Positions 25,243 through 33,909 are shown, counted from the first letter of the stretch. The stretch is 36,575 bases of DNA from Selenomonadaceae bacterium (GCA_017476425.1 JAFUZV010000081.1:1-36575); one strand, 5' to 3'. Notes: generated by a model not told the origin, from the sequence alone. Numbers and translations: made by a program.

Positions 25243-25842
25243 TTAATCTATAACCTTCGGTGGATACTTTGAAATAATTTCTTCACGACGAAAACAATTT
25301 TTAAAATGATCGTTGATTATTCCAACGCCTTGAAGATGTGAATAAATCGTAACCGCTCCGACATATTTAAATCCACGAATTTTTAAATCTTTTGCGATTC
25401 GTTCCGATAATTCATTTTTTGCAGGCAAATTATTTTCATTGTGGCTTGAATAGAGTAACGGCACATTGTCAACGTAACTCCAAATGTAATTACTAAAACT
25501 GCCGAACTCTTCACGAATTTTAATGAAACATTTAGCATTATTGATCAAGGCGGCGATCTTTCTGCGTGATCTCAACATACCTTCAAATTGCATAATTCGA
25601 TCTATATCAGATTCATTATACTGAGAAATTTTTTCAAAATCGAAATTGTCAAGGCAACTTCTAAAAATTTTTCGCTTATGTATAACGTAACGCCAATTTA
25701 AACCACATTGCAAGACTTCTAATGATAAATGTTCAAATTGTTTATGATCGTCAAATGTTGGCATTCCAAATTCTTCGTCGTGATATTTGATCATCAATTC
25801 ATCTTCGCCGCACCAAAAGCAGCGATTTTTTTGTTCAATCAT
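25243..25842 (-). CDS. tag: DNA-3-methyladenine glycosylase I
   Basis: 199 residues from ATG 25842 (GAAGAG upstream, overlapping the Mrr stop); GTG 25851 is an in-frame alternative. Tag motifs: an N-terminal RCFWCGED, YHDEEFG, LSLEVLQCGLNW (containing the catalytic-region Glu), and KRGF-like RGFKYVGAVTIYSHLQ followed by NDHFKNC. The Cys/His zinc ligands expected at both termini are present. It excises 3-methyladenine from DNA. An additional Cys (CFWC) makes the N-terminal ligand choice uncertain. Confidence 0.92.
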   Translation of the reverse strand: MIEQKNRCFWCGEDELMIKYHDEEFGMPTFDDHKQFEHLSLEVLQCGLNWRYVIHKRKIFRSCLDNFDFEKISQYNESDIDRIMQFEGMLRSRRKIAALINNAKCFIKIREEFGSFSNYIWSYVDNVPLLYSSHNENNLPAKNELSERIAKDLKIRGFKYVGAVTIYSHLQGVGIINDHFKNCFRREEIISKYPPKVID

Positions 25843-25847
25843 AAATT

Positions 25848-26750
25848 TCACTCTTCACTAAAAAAATCATTATCAACACGTTTGATCTTATAAATTTTTT
25901 GAGTTGAAACTCCGACATCAAATTCAATCATAAGTTCAGTTAATTTTTTGCCATCAACTAAAATTACGTGTTGATCATTTGCATATTTCTGCGCACCGTC
26001 AGAAAATTTAGCTGTAGTAATGAAAAGTCCTTTTTCAATTTTTGGCGGACCTGCTAAAGCTCCAACAAATTTTTGAACTTCCGGTTTTTGAATAGTTTTG
26101 TCCTGCGACCAACGTTTAGCTTGAATGTAAATCAAATTAAAGCCGAGTTTATCCTCATAAATAACGCCATCAATACCGCCGTCACCACTAGATTTAGTGA
26201 CAAATCCTGCACCTTCATAACCGCCATAGCCCATAGCTTCCATTAATTTGACAACTAATCGTTCAAAAAAATCTGAAGACATATTTAAAATTGCAGTCAA
26301 AATTTCATCAGAAAGTTCAGAAGTAATTTCTTGATAACTTCGTTCAAAAAGTTCTTGAGGAGTTTCCATTTCAACCGGCAGCGAAATTTCACTATTTTTT
26401 GGGAAATCTTTTCCAAATATAAATTCTCTAAAAGCAGGAAATTTTTCTATCAGCAACTTATCAGTAATTTTTACTTTATCTTTCAAAATTTTTTTGCCGC
26501 TGTTTGTAATTTTAAAATGACCTCTTTTCGGACTTTCAATTAATCCTGCTTTCTTCAAATATGTTTTACACCAGCCGATCCGATCATGCCATTTTGGAAT
26601 ACCGCTTGATGTTGTTTCTGAAAGATCAGACTTGGTAAAATTTACTCTTTGTTTAATATAGTCTCGACACTCTTGAATTGAATGAACTTGATCATCACTT
26701 AATGATTCAAGGAACAAATTATATAATTCATTATGTTTTGGAATAGCCAT
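25848..26750 (-). CDS. mrr: Mrr-type restriction endonuclease (type IV)
   Basis: 300 residues. An N-terminal winged-helix Mrr_N domain (about 6-90, with the RxxxWCKTYLKKAGL motif) is followed by a linker, then a Mrr catalytic domain (155-270) of the PD-(D/E)XK fold. Asp194 in GDGGIDGVI and the Q-x-K of YIQAKRW (Gln210, Lys212) form the active site. Mrr enzymes cut DNA carrying certain methylated bases. Shine-Dalgarno GAGGTAA. It lies 11 nt after argC and overlaps the tag leader, so it is part of the repair cluster. Confidence 0.92.
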   Translation of the reverse strand: MAIPKHNELYNLFLESLSDDQVHSIQECRDYIKQRVNFTKSDLSETTSSGIPKWHDRIGWCKTYLKKAGLIESPKRGHFKITNSGKKILKDKVKITDKLLIEKFPAFREFIFGKDFPKNSEISLPVEMETPQELFERSYQEITSELSDEILTAILNMSSDFFERLVVKLMEAMGYGGYEGAGFVTKSSGDGGIDGVIYEDKLGFNLIYIQAKRWSQDKTIQKPEVQKFVGALAGPPKIEKGLFITTAKFSDGAQKYANDQHVILVDGKKLTELMIEFDVGVSTQKIYKIKRVDNDFFSEE

Positions 26751-26761
26751 TTTTATTTACC

Positions 26762-27799
26762 TCAAGGATACATTGGAACAATATCAAGTGCAGTGTTTTC
26801 TTCAAAGCCGGCGGCGATATTAAGATTTTGCACAGCTTGACCGGCAGCACCTTTAACAAGATTATCAATCGCTGATAAAACAATTACTCTATTAGTTCGA
26901 TCGTCAATATGCCAAGCAATGTCGCAGTAATTAGATCCACGAACAAATTTTGTTTCAGGATAAGCATCACGACCAAGAATTCTAATAAAATGTTCATTGC
27001 CATACATTTTTTGAAAAGCCGGTTCGATCATTTCCGCTGAAATTCCGGAAGTTAAATTTGCATAGCAAGTCGCTAAAATTCCACGAGACATAGGCACTAA
27101 ATGCGGAGTGAAATTGATCGTTGTCTTTTTGCCGCTTAAATCTTCAATCGCTTGTTCAATTTCCGGCGTATGACGGTGATGAGCAACATTATATGCTTTG
27201 AAATTGTCGTAGAGTTCCGGAAAATGATTTCCGAGTTTTAAACTTCGACCGGCACCACTAACACCACTAGCCGCGTCGACGATAATCGAATTAACATCAA
27301 TCAAATGATGCTTTGCAAGCGGAGCAAGTGCAAGAATTGAAGCAGTAGTAAAACAACCGGCATTGCCGATAATTTTTGCATTACGAATATCTTCACGATA
27401 AATTTCAGCAAGTCCATAAACTCGTGGAGCATCTTTATCAATATGTTCGACGTTATACCACTTTTCATAAACGGAAGTATCTGAAAATCTATAATCAGCA
27501 CCGAGATCAATAATTCTTGTTGGTAATTCTCTCAACTTGCGACCAACATCCATAGCGTGACCGTGTGGCAAAGCGATAAATATAAAATCACTGTCTGCAC
27601 CGATCGTTGCAATATCGTTGAGACTTTCAAGTTTCATATCATAAATTGAATTAAGTTGAGGATAAAGCTCCGAAATTTTTTTGCCTGTATGACTTTCCGA
27701 AGTGATATGAACAACGTTAATTTGTGGATGACGATACAAAATCGAAAGAAGTTCCGCACCTGCATAGCCGGTTGCACCTATTACACTAACTTTAATCAA
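26762..27799 (-). CDS. argC: N-acetyl-gamma-glutamyl-phosphate reductase
   Basis: 345 residues, the normal ArgC length, from TTG 27799 with AAGGAG 8 nt upstream. The ORF upstream of it (to 27862) covers the promoter. The Rossmann motif IGATGYAGAEL opens the protein. Catalytic Cys149 lies in GNAGCFTTASI, and the conserved HRHTPEI is present. It makes N-acetylglutamate semialdehyde for arginine synthesis. No other arg gene is in the window. It is the first gene of the long minus-strand run. Confidence 0.93.
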   Translation of the reverse strand: MIKVSVIGATGYAGAELLSILYRHPQINVVHITSESHTGKKISELYPQLNSIYDMKLESLNDIATIGADSDFIFIALPHGHAMDVGRKLRELPTRIIDLGADYRFSDTSVYEKWYNVEHIDKDAPRVYGLAEIYREDIRNAKIIGNAGCFTTASILALAPLAKHHLIDVNSIIVDAASGVSGAGRSLKLGNHFPELYDNFKAYNVAHHRHTPEIEQAIEDLSGKKTTINFTPHLVPMSRGILATCYANLTSGISAEMIEPAFQKMYGNEHFIRILGRDAYPETKFVRGSNYCDIAWHIDDRTNRVIVLSAIDNLVKGAAGQAVQNLNIAAGFEENTALDIVPMYP

Positions 27800-27833
27800 A
27801 ATAATTTCTCCTTCACTGAAAAATAATTGTTTA

Positions 27834-27862
27834 ATTATATAACTTAATAAAAAAATTTTCAA
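27834..27862 (-). promoter_or_regulatory. Predicted sigma-70 promoter for argC
   Basis: On the minus strand TTGAAA (27862-27857), a 17-nt spacer and consensus TATAAT (27839-27834), about 35 nt before the TTG start. Confidence 0.7.
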
Positions 27863-27879
27863 CGCAATAAGAATGATAA

Positions 27880-27908
27880 TTGATCATTGTGCATTGAAAA
27901 TTTATAAT
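27880..27908 (+). promoter_or_regulatory. Predicted sigma-70 promoter for lgt
   Basis: TTGATC (27880-27885), a 17-nt spacer and TATAAT (27903-27908). A GATC site lies across the -35 box, so adenine methylation there could matter if the host methylates GATC. Confidence 0.65.
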
Positions 27909-27953
27909 TACTTTTAAAGATTTAAAAAATTTTTTTGAATGGAGAAGATAATT

Positions 27954-28727
27954 TTGCATCAATATATTTTTTTCATTGGAGATTTTCCGATCAGATCGTA
28001 TGGATTAATTTTATCGCTGTCGATCATTCTTGCTACAGGAGTTGGATATTTTTTTGCTAAAGTTGATGGGCGCGGCTATGAAAAATATTTAATCGACATT
28101 GGAATTATCGGAGGATCAGCCGGTCTTCTCGGTGCAAGACTTTGGGATGTATTCTTTTTTGATTGGCATTATTACAAAGATCACCTTGACGAAATTTTAA
28201 ACGTTTGGCAAGGCGGTATGGCTGTTCAAGGCGGCTTGATTCTTGCAACGATCGCCGTTGTGATTTATGCAAAGAAAAATAATTTAGACGTTTTACACCT
28301 TGCCGATCTTCTTGCACCTGCAATGATTTTAGGTCAAGCACTCGGACGCTGTGCAAATTTTTTAAACGGCGATGCTTTTGGTGCTCCGACTGGATCAAAT
28401 TTCGGCTTGCTTTATCCTTCGACAACTTTAGCTCATAGAATTTACGGCGATCAACCGTTATGGCCCGCTGAAGTTTGGGAATGTCAAATTGATATTGCGA
28501 TCTTTGCAATGCTTTTGATCTTTCGATCGACTAATTATTATAAAGGTCAATGCTTTGCTTTGTATGTGATGCTCTATTCGATCGCAAGATTTTTTCTTGA
28601 ATATTTCAGAGGCGATTATAATCAACTTGTTTTTGGTCTATTGAAGTCTGCACAAATGACAAGCGTTATTGCTTTCACTATTGCATTGATCGCTTTTGTT
28701 TATTTTAAATTCAGACAAAAAAATTGA
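27954..28727 (+). CDS. lgt: Prolipoprotein diacylglyceryl transferase
   Basis: 257 residues from TTG 27954, chosen because GGAGAAG (27941-27947) lies 6 nt upstream and the product then starts HQYIFFIGDFPIRSYG, as in the family; ATG 27939 overlaps that site. Seven hydrophobic helices are visible. The Lgt signature GQALGRCANFLNGDAFG (with the essential Arg) and WQGGMAVQGGL are present. It adds diacylglycerol to the lipobox Cys of prelipoproteins in the inner membrane. Confidence 0.93.
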   Translation: MHQYIFFIGDFPIRSYGLILSLSIILATGVGYFFAKVDGRGYEKYLIDIGIIGGSAGLLGARLWDVFFFDWHYYKDHLDEILNVWQGGMAVQGGLILATIAVVIYAKKNNLDVLHLADLLAPAMILGQALGRCANFLNGDAFGAPTGSNFGLLYPSTTLAHRIYGDQPLWPAEVWECQIDIAIFAMLLIFRSTNYYKGQCFALYVMLYSIARFFLEYFRGDYNQLVFGLLKSAQMTSVIAFTIALIAFVYFKFRQKN

Positions 28728-28877
28728 GTCGATCCGATCGACTGTTAAAATTAAATTCAGTGCTAAAATTAAAACGCCGTCAAGGATGACGGCGCAACAC
28801 CGTCGCAAATGACGTGATGTCATTTACCGACGGTGCGGGTTTTCTTGCTACTTCTTTTGCCCGCACAAAAGAAGTAG
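28728..28877. repeat. Palindrome-dense intergenic element between lgt and lptG
   Basis: Four inverted repeats in 150 nt. GTCGATC-C-GATCGAC (28728-28742). CGCCGTCA/TGACGGCG with an AGGA loop (28775-28794). A long stem, CACCGTCG plus AAATGAC with their complements (28798-28835). And two mutually exclusive pairings sharing 28860-28866: GTGCGGG with CCCGCAC, or CTACTTCTTTTG with CAAAAGAAGTAG. The element is more GC-rich than its surroundings and lies between convergent genes. It looks like a dispersed palindromic repeat or a compound bidirectional terminator; there is no ORF of note. Confidence 0.7.
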
Positions 28878-28905
28878 AGAACAACAACGAAATTCAAAAA
28901 AATTT

Positions 28906-30000
28906 TTAATTTGATGCTCTTCTGATCAAAATTACTCCGAACAATAAACCTATAATGTTAGGTATCCAAACAGCATACATTGGTAAAAGTGCTCCGCTGC
29001 GACCGATCGCATTTGCTAAAGTCATAACGGCGTAATAAATAAAAATAATTATGACACTCAACGCAAAACCCATCGATGAAGAATTTCTTGTCGGTTGAAG
29101 ACCAAGAGGCACACCGATCAAGGCAAAAATCAAACTTGCCATAGGTACTGTAATTCGTTGATAAAGTTCCGTTTCAAGTTTTGAAGTGTTTACATATTGC
29201 GTCCTCATAATTCTAATTTGCGCCTTGAGTTCGTGCATTGTCAATTCTTCCGGTTTCTTCTGCTCACGGACAATTTGTCTCGGACTTGCTTTCACCGGTA
29301 AAATTTGTTTGTCAAATCTCATTGATCGCGTTCGTTCATCTTCTGAAATATCGTAAATCATACCGCGATGCATTATCCATGTGCTATTTTTCCATTCAGC
29401 ATATTCAGCGTTTTCAACGTGAGTAACTTGACCTTCTTCGTTAAACTCTTGCATAGTTACACCTTGCAACGTCTCTGATTTCGCTTCATACTCACGAGCA
29501 TAAACAAGCCGCTGAATTTTTCCGTCGTTAATCTCTTTAACAATAACGTGTTCTTGAGATTTCATTTCAGTGTTGCCTTGAATTTCGTAATAAAGAACAT
29601 TGTTATAAGAAGTATTTGCCCAAGGTACAACGTGTTCATTAAACAAGATCGCAAGTCCGCTAACGATAAATCCCAAAAAGATCGCCGGTGCAGCAATTCT
29701 TGAAAATCCTATTCCGCAGGACTTCATCGCCGTGATCTCTGAATTGCTTGAAAGTCGTCCGAAAGTCAGAAGTGTTGCAAGCAACATCGACATTGGAAAA
29801 GTCCACATAATGATCGCCGGCATTCCATAAACGAAAATTTTTACAACCGCCGTAAATGATGCTCCGTAGTCAGTGATATACTTTGCAATTTTAAAAAGTG
29901 TTCCTGATCCAATGAAAACCGCTGAAAATGCACAGATACCGAACATAAACGCAATAAAGACTTCACGAAGAATATATTTATCTAAAATCCTCAGACCCAT
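28906..30000 (-). CDS. lptG: LptF/LptG-family lipopolysaccharide export permease
   Basis: 364 residues from ATG 30000 with CAGGAGA upstream. Three N-terminal helices with the family motif LDKYILREV and GMPAIIMWTFPMSMLLATLLTFGRLS precede a periplasmic domain (about 125-255). Three C-terminal helices follow, with PMASLIFALIGVPLGLQP. It forms the membrane part of the LptB2FG transporter that extracts LPS. Family membership is clear; LptF versus LptG is not. Only one permease is present here, as in many diderm Firmicutes. This gene is the main evidence for an outer membrane. Confidence 0.9.
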   Translation of the reverse strand: MGLRILDKYILREVFIAFMFGICAFSAVFIGSGTLFKIAKYITDYGASFTAVVKIFVYGMPAIIMWTFPMSMLLATLLTFGRLSSNSEITAMKSCGIGFSRIAAPAIFLGFIVSGLAILFNEHVVPWANTSYNNVLYYEIQGNTEMKSQEHVIVKEINDGKIQRLVYAREYEAKSETLQGVTMQEFNEEGQVTHVENAEYAEWKNSTWIMHRGMIYDISEDERTRSMRFDKQILPVKASPRQIVREQKKPEELTMHELKAQIRIMRTQYVNTSKLETELYQRITVPMASLIFALIGVPLGLQPTRNSSSMGFALSVIIIFIYYAVMTLANAIGRSGALLPMYAVWIPNIIGLLFGVILIRRASN

Positions 30001-30120
30001 AAATTTTCTCCTGATCATTTTTTAATTAATTATAACATTAATTTTTCAACGTAGCAATAAAAATAACTTTGATAAAAATTTTTGATCGATCGATTTGTCG
30101 CTTGAAAAATTTTCAACAAA

Positions 30121-30159
30121 AAAGCTCTCTGACTTCAAAAATTTTCAGAGAGTTTTTTT
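30121..30159. terminator. Intrinsic terminator after the YfcE-like gene
   Basis: CTCTCTGA (30125-30132) pairs with TCAGAGAG (30145-30152), with A-runs and T-runs on either side. In the minus direction it ends the phosphodiesterase transcript before lptG. The 182 nt from 30001 to 30182 hold nothing else that I can see. Confidence 0.8.
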
Positions 30160-30182
30160 CATTTGTCTTGAAAAAAATTTTT

Positions 30183-30776
30183 TTAAATATCCATATCCAT
30201 TAAAACATTTCCATCATCGAGATCAAAAATTTCAATTTTATTGTCGCTGATCAATGCAACCGTCGGACGCTTATCAGATCGATTAGGCAGAGCAGGCGAT
30301 CCAGGATTCAACAAGATTGAATTATTATGACGCTCCAAAATGTTATTGTGAATATGTCCGGTTATAAAAATATCAGCGTTGAGATGATTAGCTTGATTTG
30401 CGATCTCGTCGATCATTTTTTTCCACGCAGGCAACTCAGGATTATTGCAATAAGTAAAATGTGTGCCGTGAGTTACAACAATTCGCTTATTCATTGCGTA
30501 AATGTAAGCAAACGGTGCTTGAATAGGAACATTGATCACATTCTGATCAACATCGCTGTCACAATTTCCACGTGCAATAATGATCGGGATTTTCGATTCG
30601 TTAATTCTTTGAGCTAATTTCGCCGGATTATAATCCTCAAGCATAGGATTTCTTGGTCCGTGATAAAGTACGTCACCGGCGTGCAAAATTAAATCTGCAT
30701 CACTGAAAAATTTTTCAACAGCTTTTGCAAATCTCATTTCGTGTCCGTGAGTATCGCTAATTACTCCAATCTTCAT
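30183..30776 (-). CDS. yfcE: YfcE-like metallophosphodiesterase
   Basis: 197 residues. The calcineurin-like motifs are in order: Asp8/His10 in SDTHG, Asp35 in HAGDV, Asn71 in RGNCD, His103 in THG, and GHIH (His141, His143). Length and motifs match YfcE/MJ0936 phosphodiesterases, which use Mn2+ on unknown substrates. AGGAGAG precedes the ATG. Its promoter (30808-30836) is predicted and the gene is monocistronic by its terminator. Confidence 0.9.
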   Translation of the reverse strand: MKIGVISDTHGHEMRFAKAVEKFFSDADLILHAGDVLYHGPRNPMLEDYNPAKLAQRINESKIPIIIARGNCDSDVDQNVINVPIQAPFAYIYAMNKRIVVTHGTHFTYCNNPELPAWKKMIDEIANQANHLNADIFITGHIHNNILERHNNSILLNPGSPALPNRSDKRPTVALISDNKIEIFDLDDGNVLMDMDI

Positions 30777-30807
30777 TCGTTAATCTCTCCTTTGAATATT
30801 TTAAATC

Positions 30808-30836
30808 ATTATATCACATCAAAGATCGAAAAACAA
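30808..30836 (-). promoter_or_regulatory. Predicted promoter for the YfcE-like gene
   Basis: On the minus strand TTGTTT (30836-30831), a 17-nt spacer and TATAAT (30813-30808) with an extended -10 TGA just before it. Confidence 0.65.
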
Positions 30837-30895
30837 TTTGAAGGCTTATTATAAAAATCATTTTTAAAAATTTTCAATCAAAAATTAAATTTGAA

Positions 30896-30923
30896 TTGCA
30901 AAAATAAATACTTTTGTTAAAAT
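30896..30923 (+). promoter_or_regulatory. Predicted promoter for the hybrid histidine kinase
   Basis: TTGCAA (30896-30901), a 16-nt spacer and TAAAAT (30918-30923), with an extended -10 TG at 30915-30916. It leaves a leader of roughly 55 nt to the ATG at 30986. Confidence 0.5.
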
Positions 30924-30985
30924 GTTGTTGAATGAAATTTGTTTAATGGCTGATCCAAAAATTTAAAATCACGAGGTATAAGCTG

Positions 30986-33793
30986 ATGGAAAAATTCAAA
31001 AATAAATTTCTTGTACGGGCGATCATAGAATTTGTAACTCTGGCAACTCTTCTCAGCATAATAGGTTACTTTATCTATGACAAAATTGATCAAATGTTAA
31101 TAGACTCGGTGAAAGAATCAGTCGCACAACAAAGTCAAAGCATTGCTTACACGTTGAGGGAACGTTTTCAACACAAATTAGATGAACTTCAATCACGAGC
31201 GGAACTTTTGCAACAAAACAAAATGTCTGCTGAAGAATTACTTGACGTTGCAACGATCGGAACTAAAACCGGCAGAATTAGAGGAGTTTTGCGTGAAGAT
31301 AATTCGATAATCGCAGGTGAACCTTTGCCGGACGATATATTTCAATCAATTCATAGAGTATTTGAGAATAAAAAGCAATCAATAGATTATTTGCACGGTA
31401 AAGGACTTTTATTTGCTGTACCGTTTGAGTATGAGGATCAGACTTGTATATTTTATGAATTGTTTAATGATGAAGCCGTACAAAATTTTTATAAAATGAT
31501 GAGCTACAGCGGAAAAGCTACTTTAATTCTTGCTAAGACGTATGAAAACTGGATAATGTTATCTGATGGCTTATATCCTGAACTTACCGGCGATGATTAT
31601 CCGAAATATGATCCGATCAGATATGCAAATTATGATGAATACAGCGTAAATCATTTGAAAAATTTCGATGACACTTGGTCAGAATTAGAACATTCAACTT
31701 TAATAGAAGGAAAGACGAATACATTTTTTGCTGACAATGGAATTGATGCTTTTTTCTTCTTCTGCACATTCATATCTGAAGAAAATCATTTAGTTTTATC
31801 CGGCTATGTTGAATGGGATGATGTAGTTGTAGGAAATGACTATATCTATACCGTGATGAAAGTAACATTTTTCATTATGTTGTTATTACTCTTCGTCGCT
31901 GTTCAATACATAATGAGAACAAGGCAAGCGAAATATTTAGAACATGAGAAGGCTTTAGCTGACTCCGCTAATCAAGCAAAAAGTGATTTTCTTTCGAGTA
32001 TGTCTCACGAGATACGAACGCCGATCAATGCTATTATAGGTATGGACGAAATGATTTTGCGTGAATCAAATGAACCTTTAACGCTTGAATATGCACAAAA
32101 TTTAAAGCACGCCGCAACAAGTTTACTTGAAATTATAAATGACATTTTGGATTTTTCAAAGATCGAAGCGGGCAAAATGGAAATTATTCCTGTTGAATAT
32201 CAACTTAGTTCCGTGCTGAATGATCTGATCAATATGATCAAAAAACGTGCAGAGAATAAAGGGCTTAACTTAAACATTGAGGCAAATAAAAAAATTCCTA
32301 GTGTACTTTTTGGTGACGAAATTAGAATTAAACAAATTGTAACTAATCTGCTCACCAACGCTGTCAAGTACACTGAAAAAGGCAACGTTACATTAAGTAT
32401 AAATTATATTCCGATCGACGACGAAAATATTTATCTTTGTATAAGCGTTATGGATACAGGTATTGGAATTAAGGACGAAGATTTAAAAAAATTATTCAGT
32501 GCATTTGAAAGAATCGAAGAGGAACGCAATAGGACGATCGAAGGCACAGGACTTGGAATGAATATTACTAATAAACTTCTTGCAATGATGGGAGCTGAAT
32601 TATCAGTCAGCAGTGTTTACGGTCAAGGATCAAATTTCAGTTTTCAGATCAAGCAAAAAATTTTAAATCCTGAGCCGATCGGTGATTTTGAAAATAGATA
32701 CAAACATTCTCTATCTCAACGCAAAGAATATCACGAATCATTCACTGCGCCGAATGCTGAAATTTTAATTGTTGATGATACTGTTATGAATTTAACTGTC
32801 GTCAAAGGTCTTTTAAAGCAGACTAAGATCAAAATTGATACTGCGACAAGCGGTCAAGAATGTTTGAAGCTGGTTACAAAAAAGAAATATGATATAATCT
32901 TTCTCGATCATATGATGCCGGAAATGAATGGAATTGAAACATTGAAAGCAATGAAGACTTTAATTGATAATCTAAATGTTGATACGCCGATTATATCATT
33001 AACGGCGAATGCGATCAGCGGTGCACGTGAACAATATCTTGCTGAAGGTTTTAAGGATTATTTAACTAAACCTATAAATTTTGAACAGCTTGAATCATTG
33101 ATTGTAAATTATTTACCGCCGGAAAAAGTTTTAGTTAGTAATAAGTCAGATGAAGAAAAAAATTCCGAATTAAGCATTCCTAATTCCGAATTATCTTTGC
33201 CTGAATGGTTGACGAATATTAAAACATTAGATATACAAGCCGGAATTGAACATTGTGGAAGTACTGAAGATTATCTTGAAGTCTTAAACGTTTTTGCAAA
33301 TTCAATTTCAACGACTGCAAAGGATATTGATAAATTTTTTGAAAATGAAGACTGGAAAAATTACACAACGAAAGTCCACGCTTTAAAGTCAACGGCAAAA
33401 GTTGTCGGTGCTGAAGAACTTTCAGAGAAAGCAAAGCGTTTAGAAGATGCCGGAAATTCAAATTATATAAATGAAATTAAACGCGATCATAGACCGTTGA
33501 TGAAACTTTATCTTTCGTATGCTGATCAATTAAAGCCGCTTATTAAAATTGAAGAAGATGACACGAATGACAAGCCGTTAATTGATGAAAATGATCTTGT
33601 AGAAGCATTTGAAGCTATGAAAGATATTGCAAGTTCGTTTGATTATGATTCGTTAATGTTCGTGTTTCAATCGCTTGATGAATACAAATTGCCGGACGAT
33701 AAAGCCGAAATTTATAAACAGATCAAAGAGGCAGCTACTAAACTTGAGTGGACAAAAATCAATGAATTGTTAAACGACTCAACTAATAAATAA
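30986..33793 (+). CDS. Hybrid sensor histidine kinase with receiver and HPt domains (BarA-like)
   Basis: 935 residues. TM1 (about 10-29), a periplasmic sensor (30-290), and TM2 (293-310). HisKA carries His341 in SMSHEIRTP. The HATPase_c has NLLTNAVKYT, DTGIGI and GTGLGM. A receiver domain (about 590-705) has Asp641 in FLDHMMPEMNG and KP in YLTKPI. A linker holds a duplicated 21-bp repeat; HPt has His798 in VHALKS. A short C-terminal helical segment of about 80 residues follows. The order supports an intramolecular His-Asp-His relay; no separate response regulator is adjacent, so the output is unknown. Confidence 0.92.
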   Translation: MEKFKNKFLVRAIIEFVTLATLLSIIGYFIYDKIDQMLIDSVKESVAQQSQSIAYTLRERFQHKLDELQSRAELLQQNKMSAEELLDVATIGTKTGRIRGVLREDNSIIAGEPLPDDIFQSIHRVFENKKQSIDYLHGKGLLFAVPFEYEDQTCIFYELFNDEAVQNFYKMMSYSGKATLILAKTYENWIMLSDGLYPELTGDDYPKYDPIRYANYDEYSVNHLKNFDDTWSELEHSTLIEGKTNTFFADNGIDAFFFFCTFISEENHLVLSGYVEWDDVVVGNDYIYTVMKVTFFIMLLLLFVAVQYIMRTRQAKYLEHEKALADSANQAKSDFLSSMSHEIRTPINAIIGMDEMILRESNEPLTLEYAQNLKHAATSLLEIINDILDFSKIEAGKMEIIPVEYQLSSVLNDLINMIKKRAENKGLNLNIEANKKIPSVLFGDEIRIKQIVTNLLTNAVKYTEKGNVTLSINYIPIDDENIYLCISVMDTGIGIKDEDLKKLFSAFERIEEERNRTIEGTGLGMNITNKLLAMMGAELSVSSVYGQGSNFSFQIKQKILNPEPIGDFENRYKHSLSQRKEYHESFTAPNAEILIVDDTVMNLTVVKGLLKQTKIKIDTATSGQECLKLVTKKKYDIIFLDHMMPEMNGIETLKAMKTLIDNLNVDTPIISLTANAISGAREQYLAEGFKDYLTKPINFEQLESLIVNYLPPEKVLVSNKSDEEKNSELSIPNSELSLPEWLTNIKTLDIQAGIEHCGSTEDYLEVLNVFANSISTTAKDIDKFFENEDWKNYTTKVHALKSTAKVVGAEELSEKAKRLEDAGNSNYINEIKRDHRPLMKLYLSYADQLKPLIKIEEDDTNDKPLIDENDLVEAFEAMKDIASSFDYDSLMFVFQSLDEYKLPDDKAEIYKQIKEAATKLEWTKINELLNDSTNK
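33161..33202. repeat. In-frame 21-bp duplication (3 x 7 bp units) in the kinase linker
   Basis: AATTCCGAATTAAGCATTCC(T) at 33161-33181 is followed by a related 21-mer at 33182-33202. Each is made of three AT-rich heptamers, encoding NSELSIP and NSELSLP between the receiver and HPt domains. Confidence 0.8.
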
Positions 33794-33836
33794 ATCACGA
33801 AAAAATTTTTTGTCTAATGTATTCAATTTCAAAATC

Positions 33837-33866
33837 TTGACTTGCATATATGTTTAGTAATATAAT
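33837..33866 (+). promoter_or_regulatory. Predicted sigma-70 promoter for the DAHP synthase gene
   Basis: TTGACT (33837-33842), an 18-nt spacer and consensus TATAAT (33861-33866), 43 nt before the ATG. Confidence 0.7.
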
Positions 33867-33909
33867 CAATCGAAATTTATTTTCAATAGTATCTGAGAGG
33901 AATGATCGA

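Noticed and set aside
27800..27862. 21-residue N-terminal extension of ArgC
   Set aside because: It covers the argC promoter and Shine-Dalgarno region and would make ArgC longer than the family.
28105..28509. 134-codon minus-strand frame
   Set aside because: It is antisense to lgt and rich in Arg/Gln/Ser as expected for a shadow frame.
33850..33909. N-terminal extension of the DAHP synthase
   Set aside because: It covers the -10 region and the GAGAGG site; the family N-terminus fits ATG 33910.
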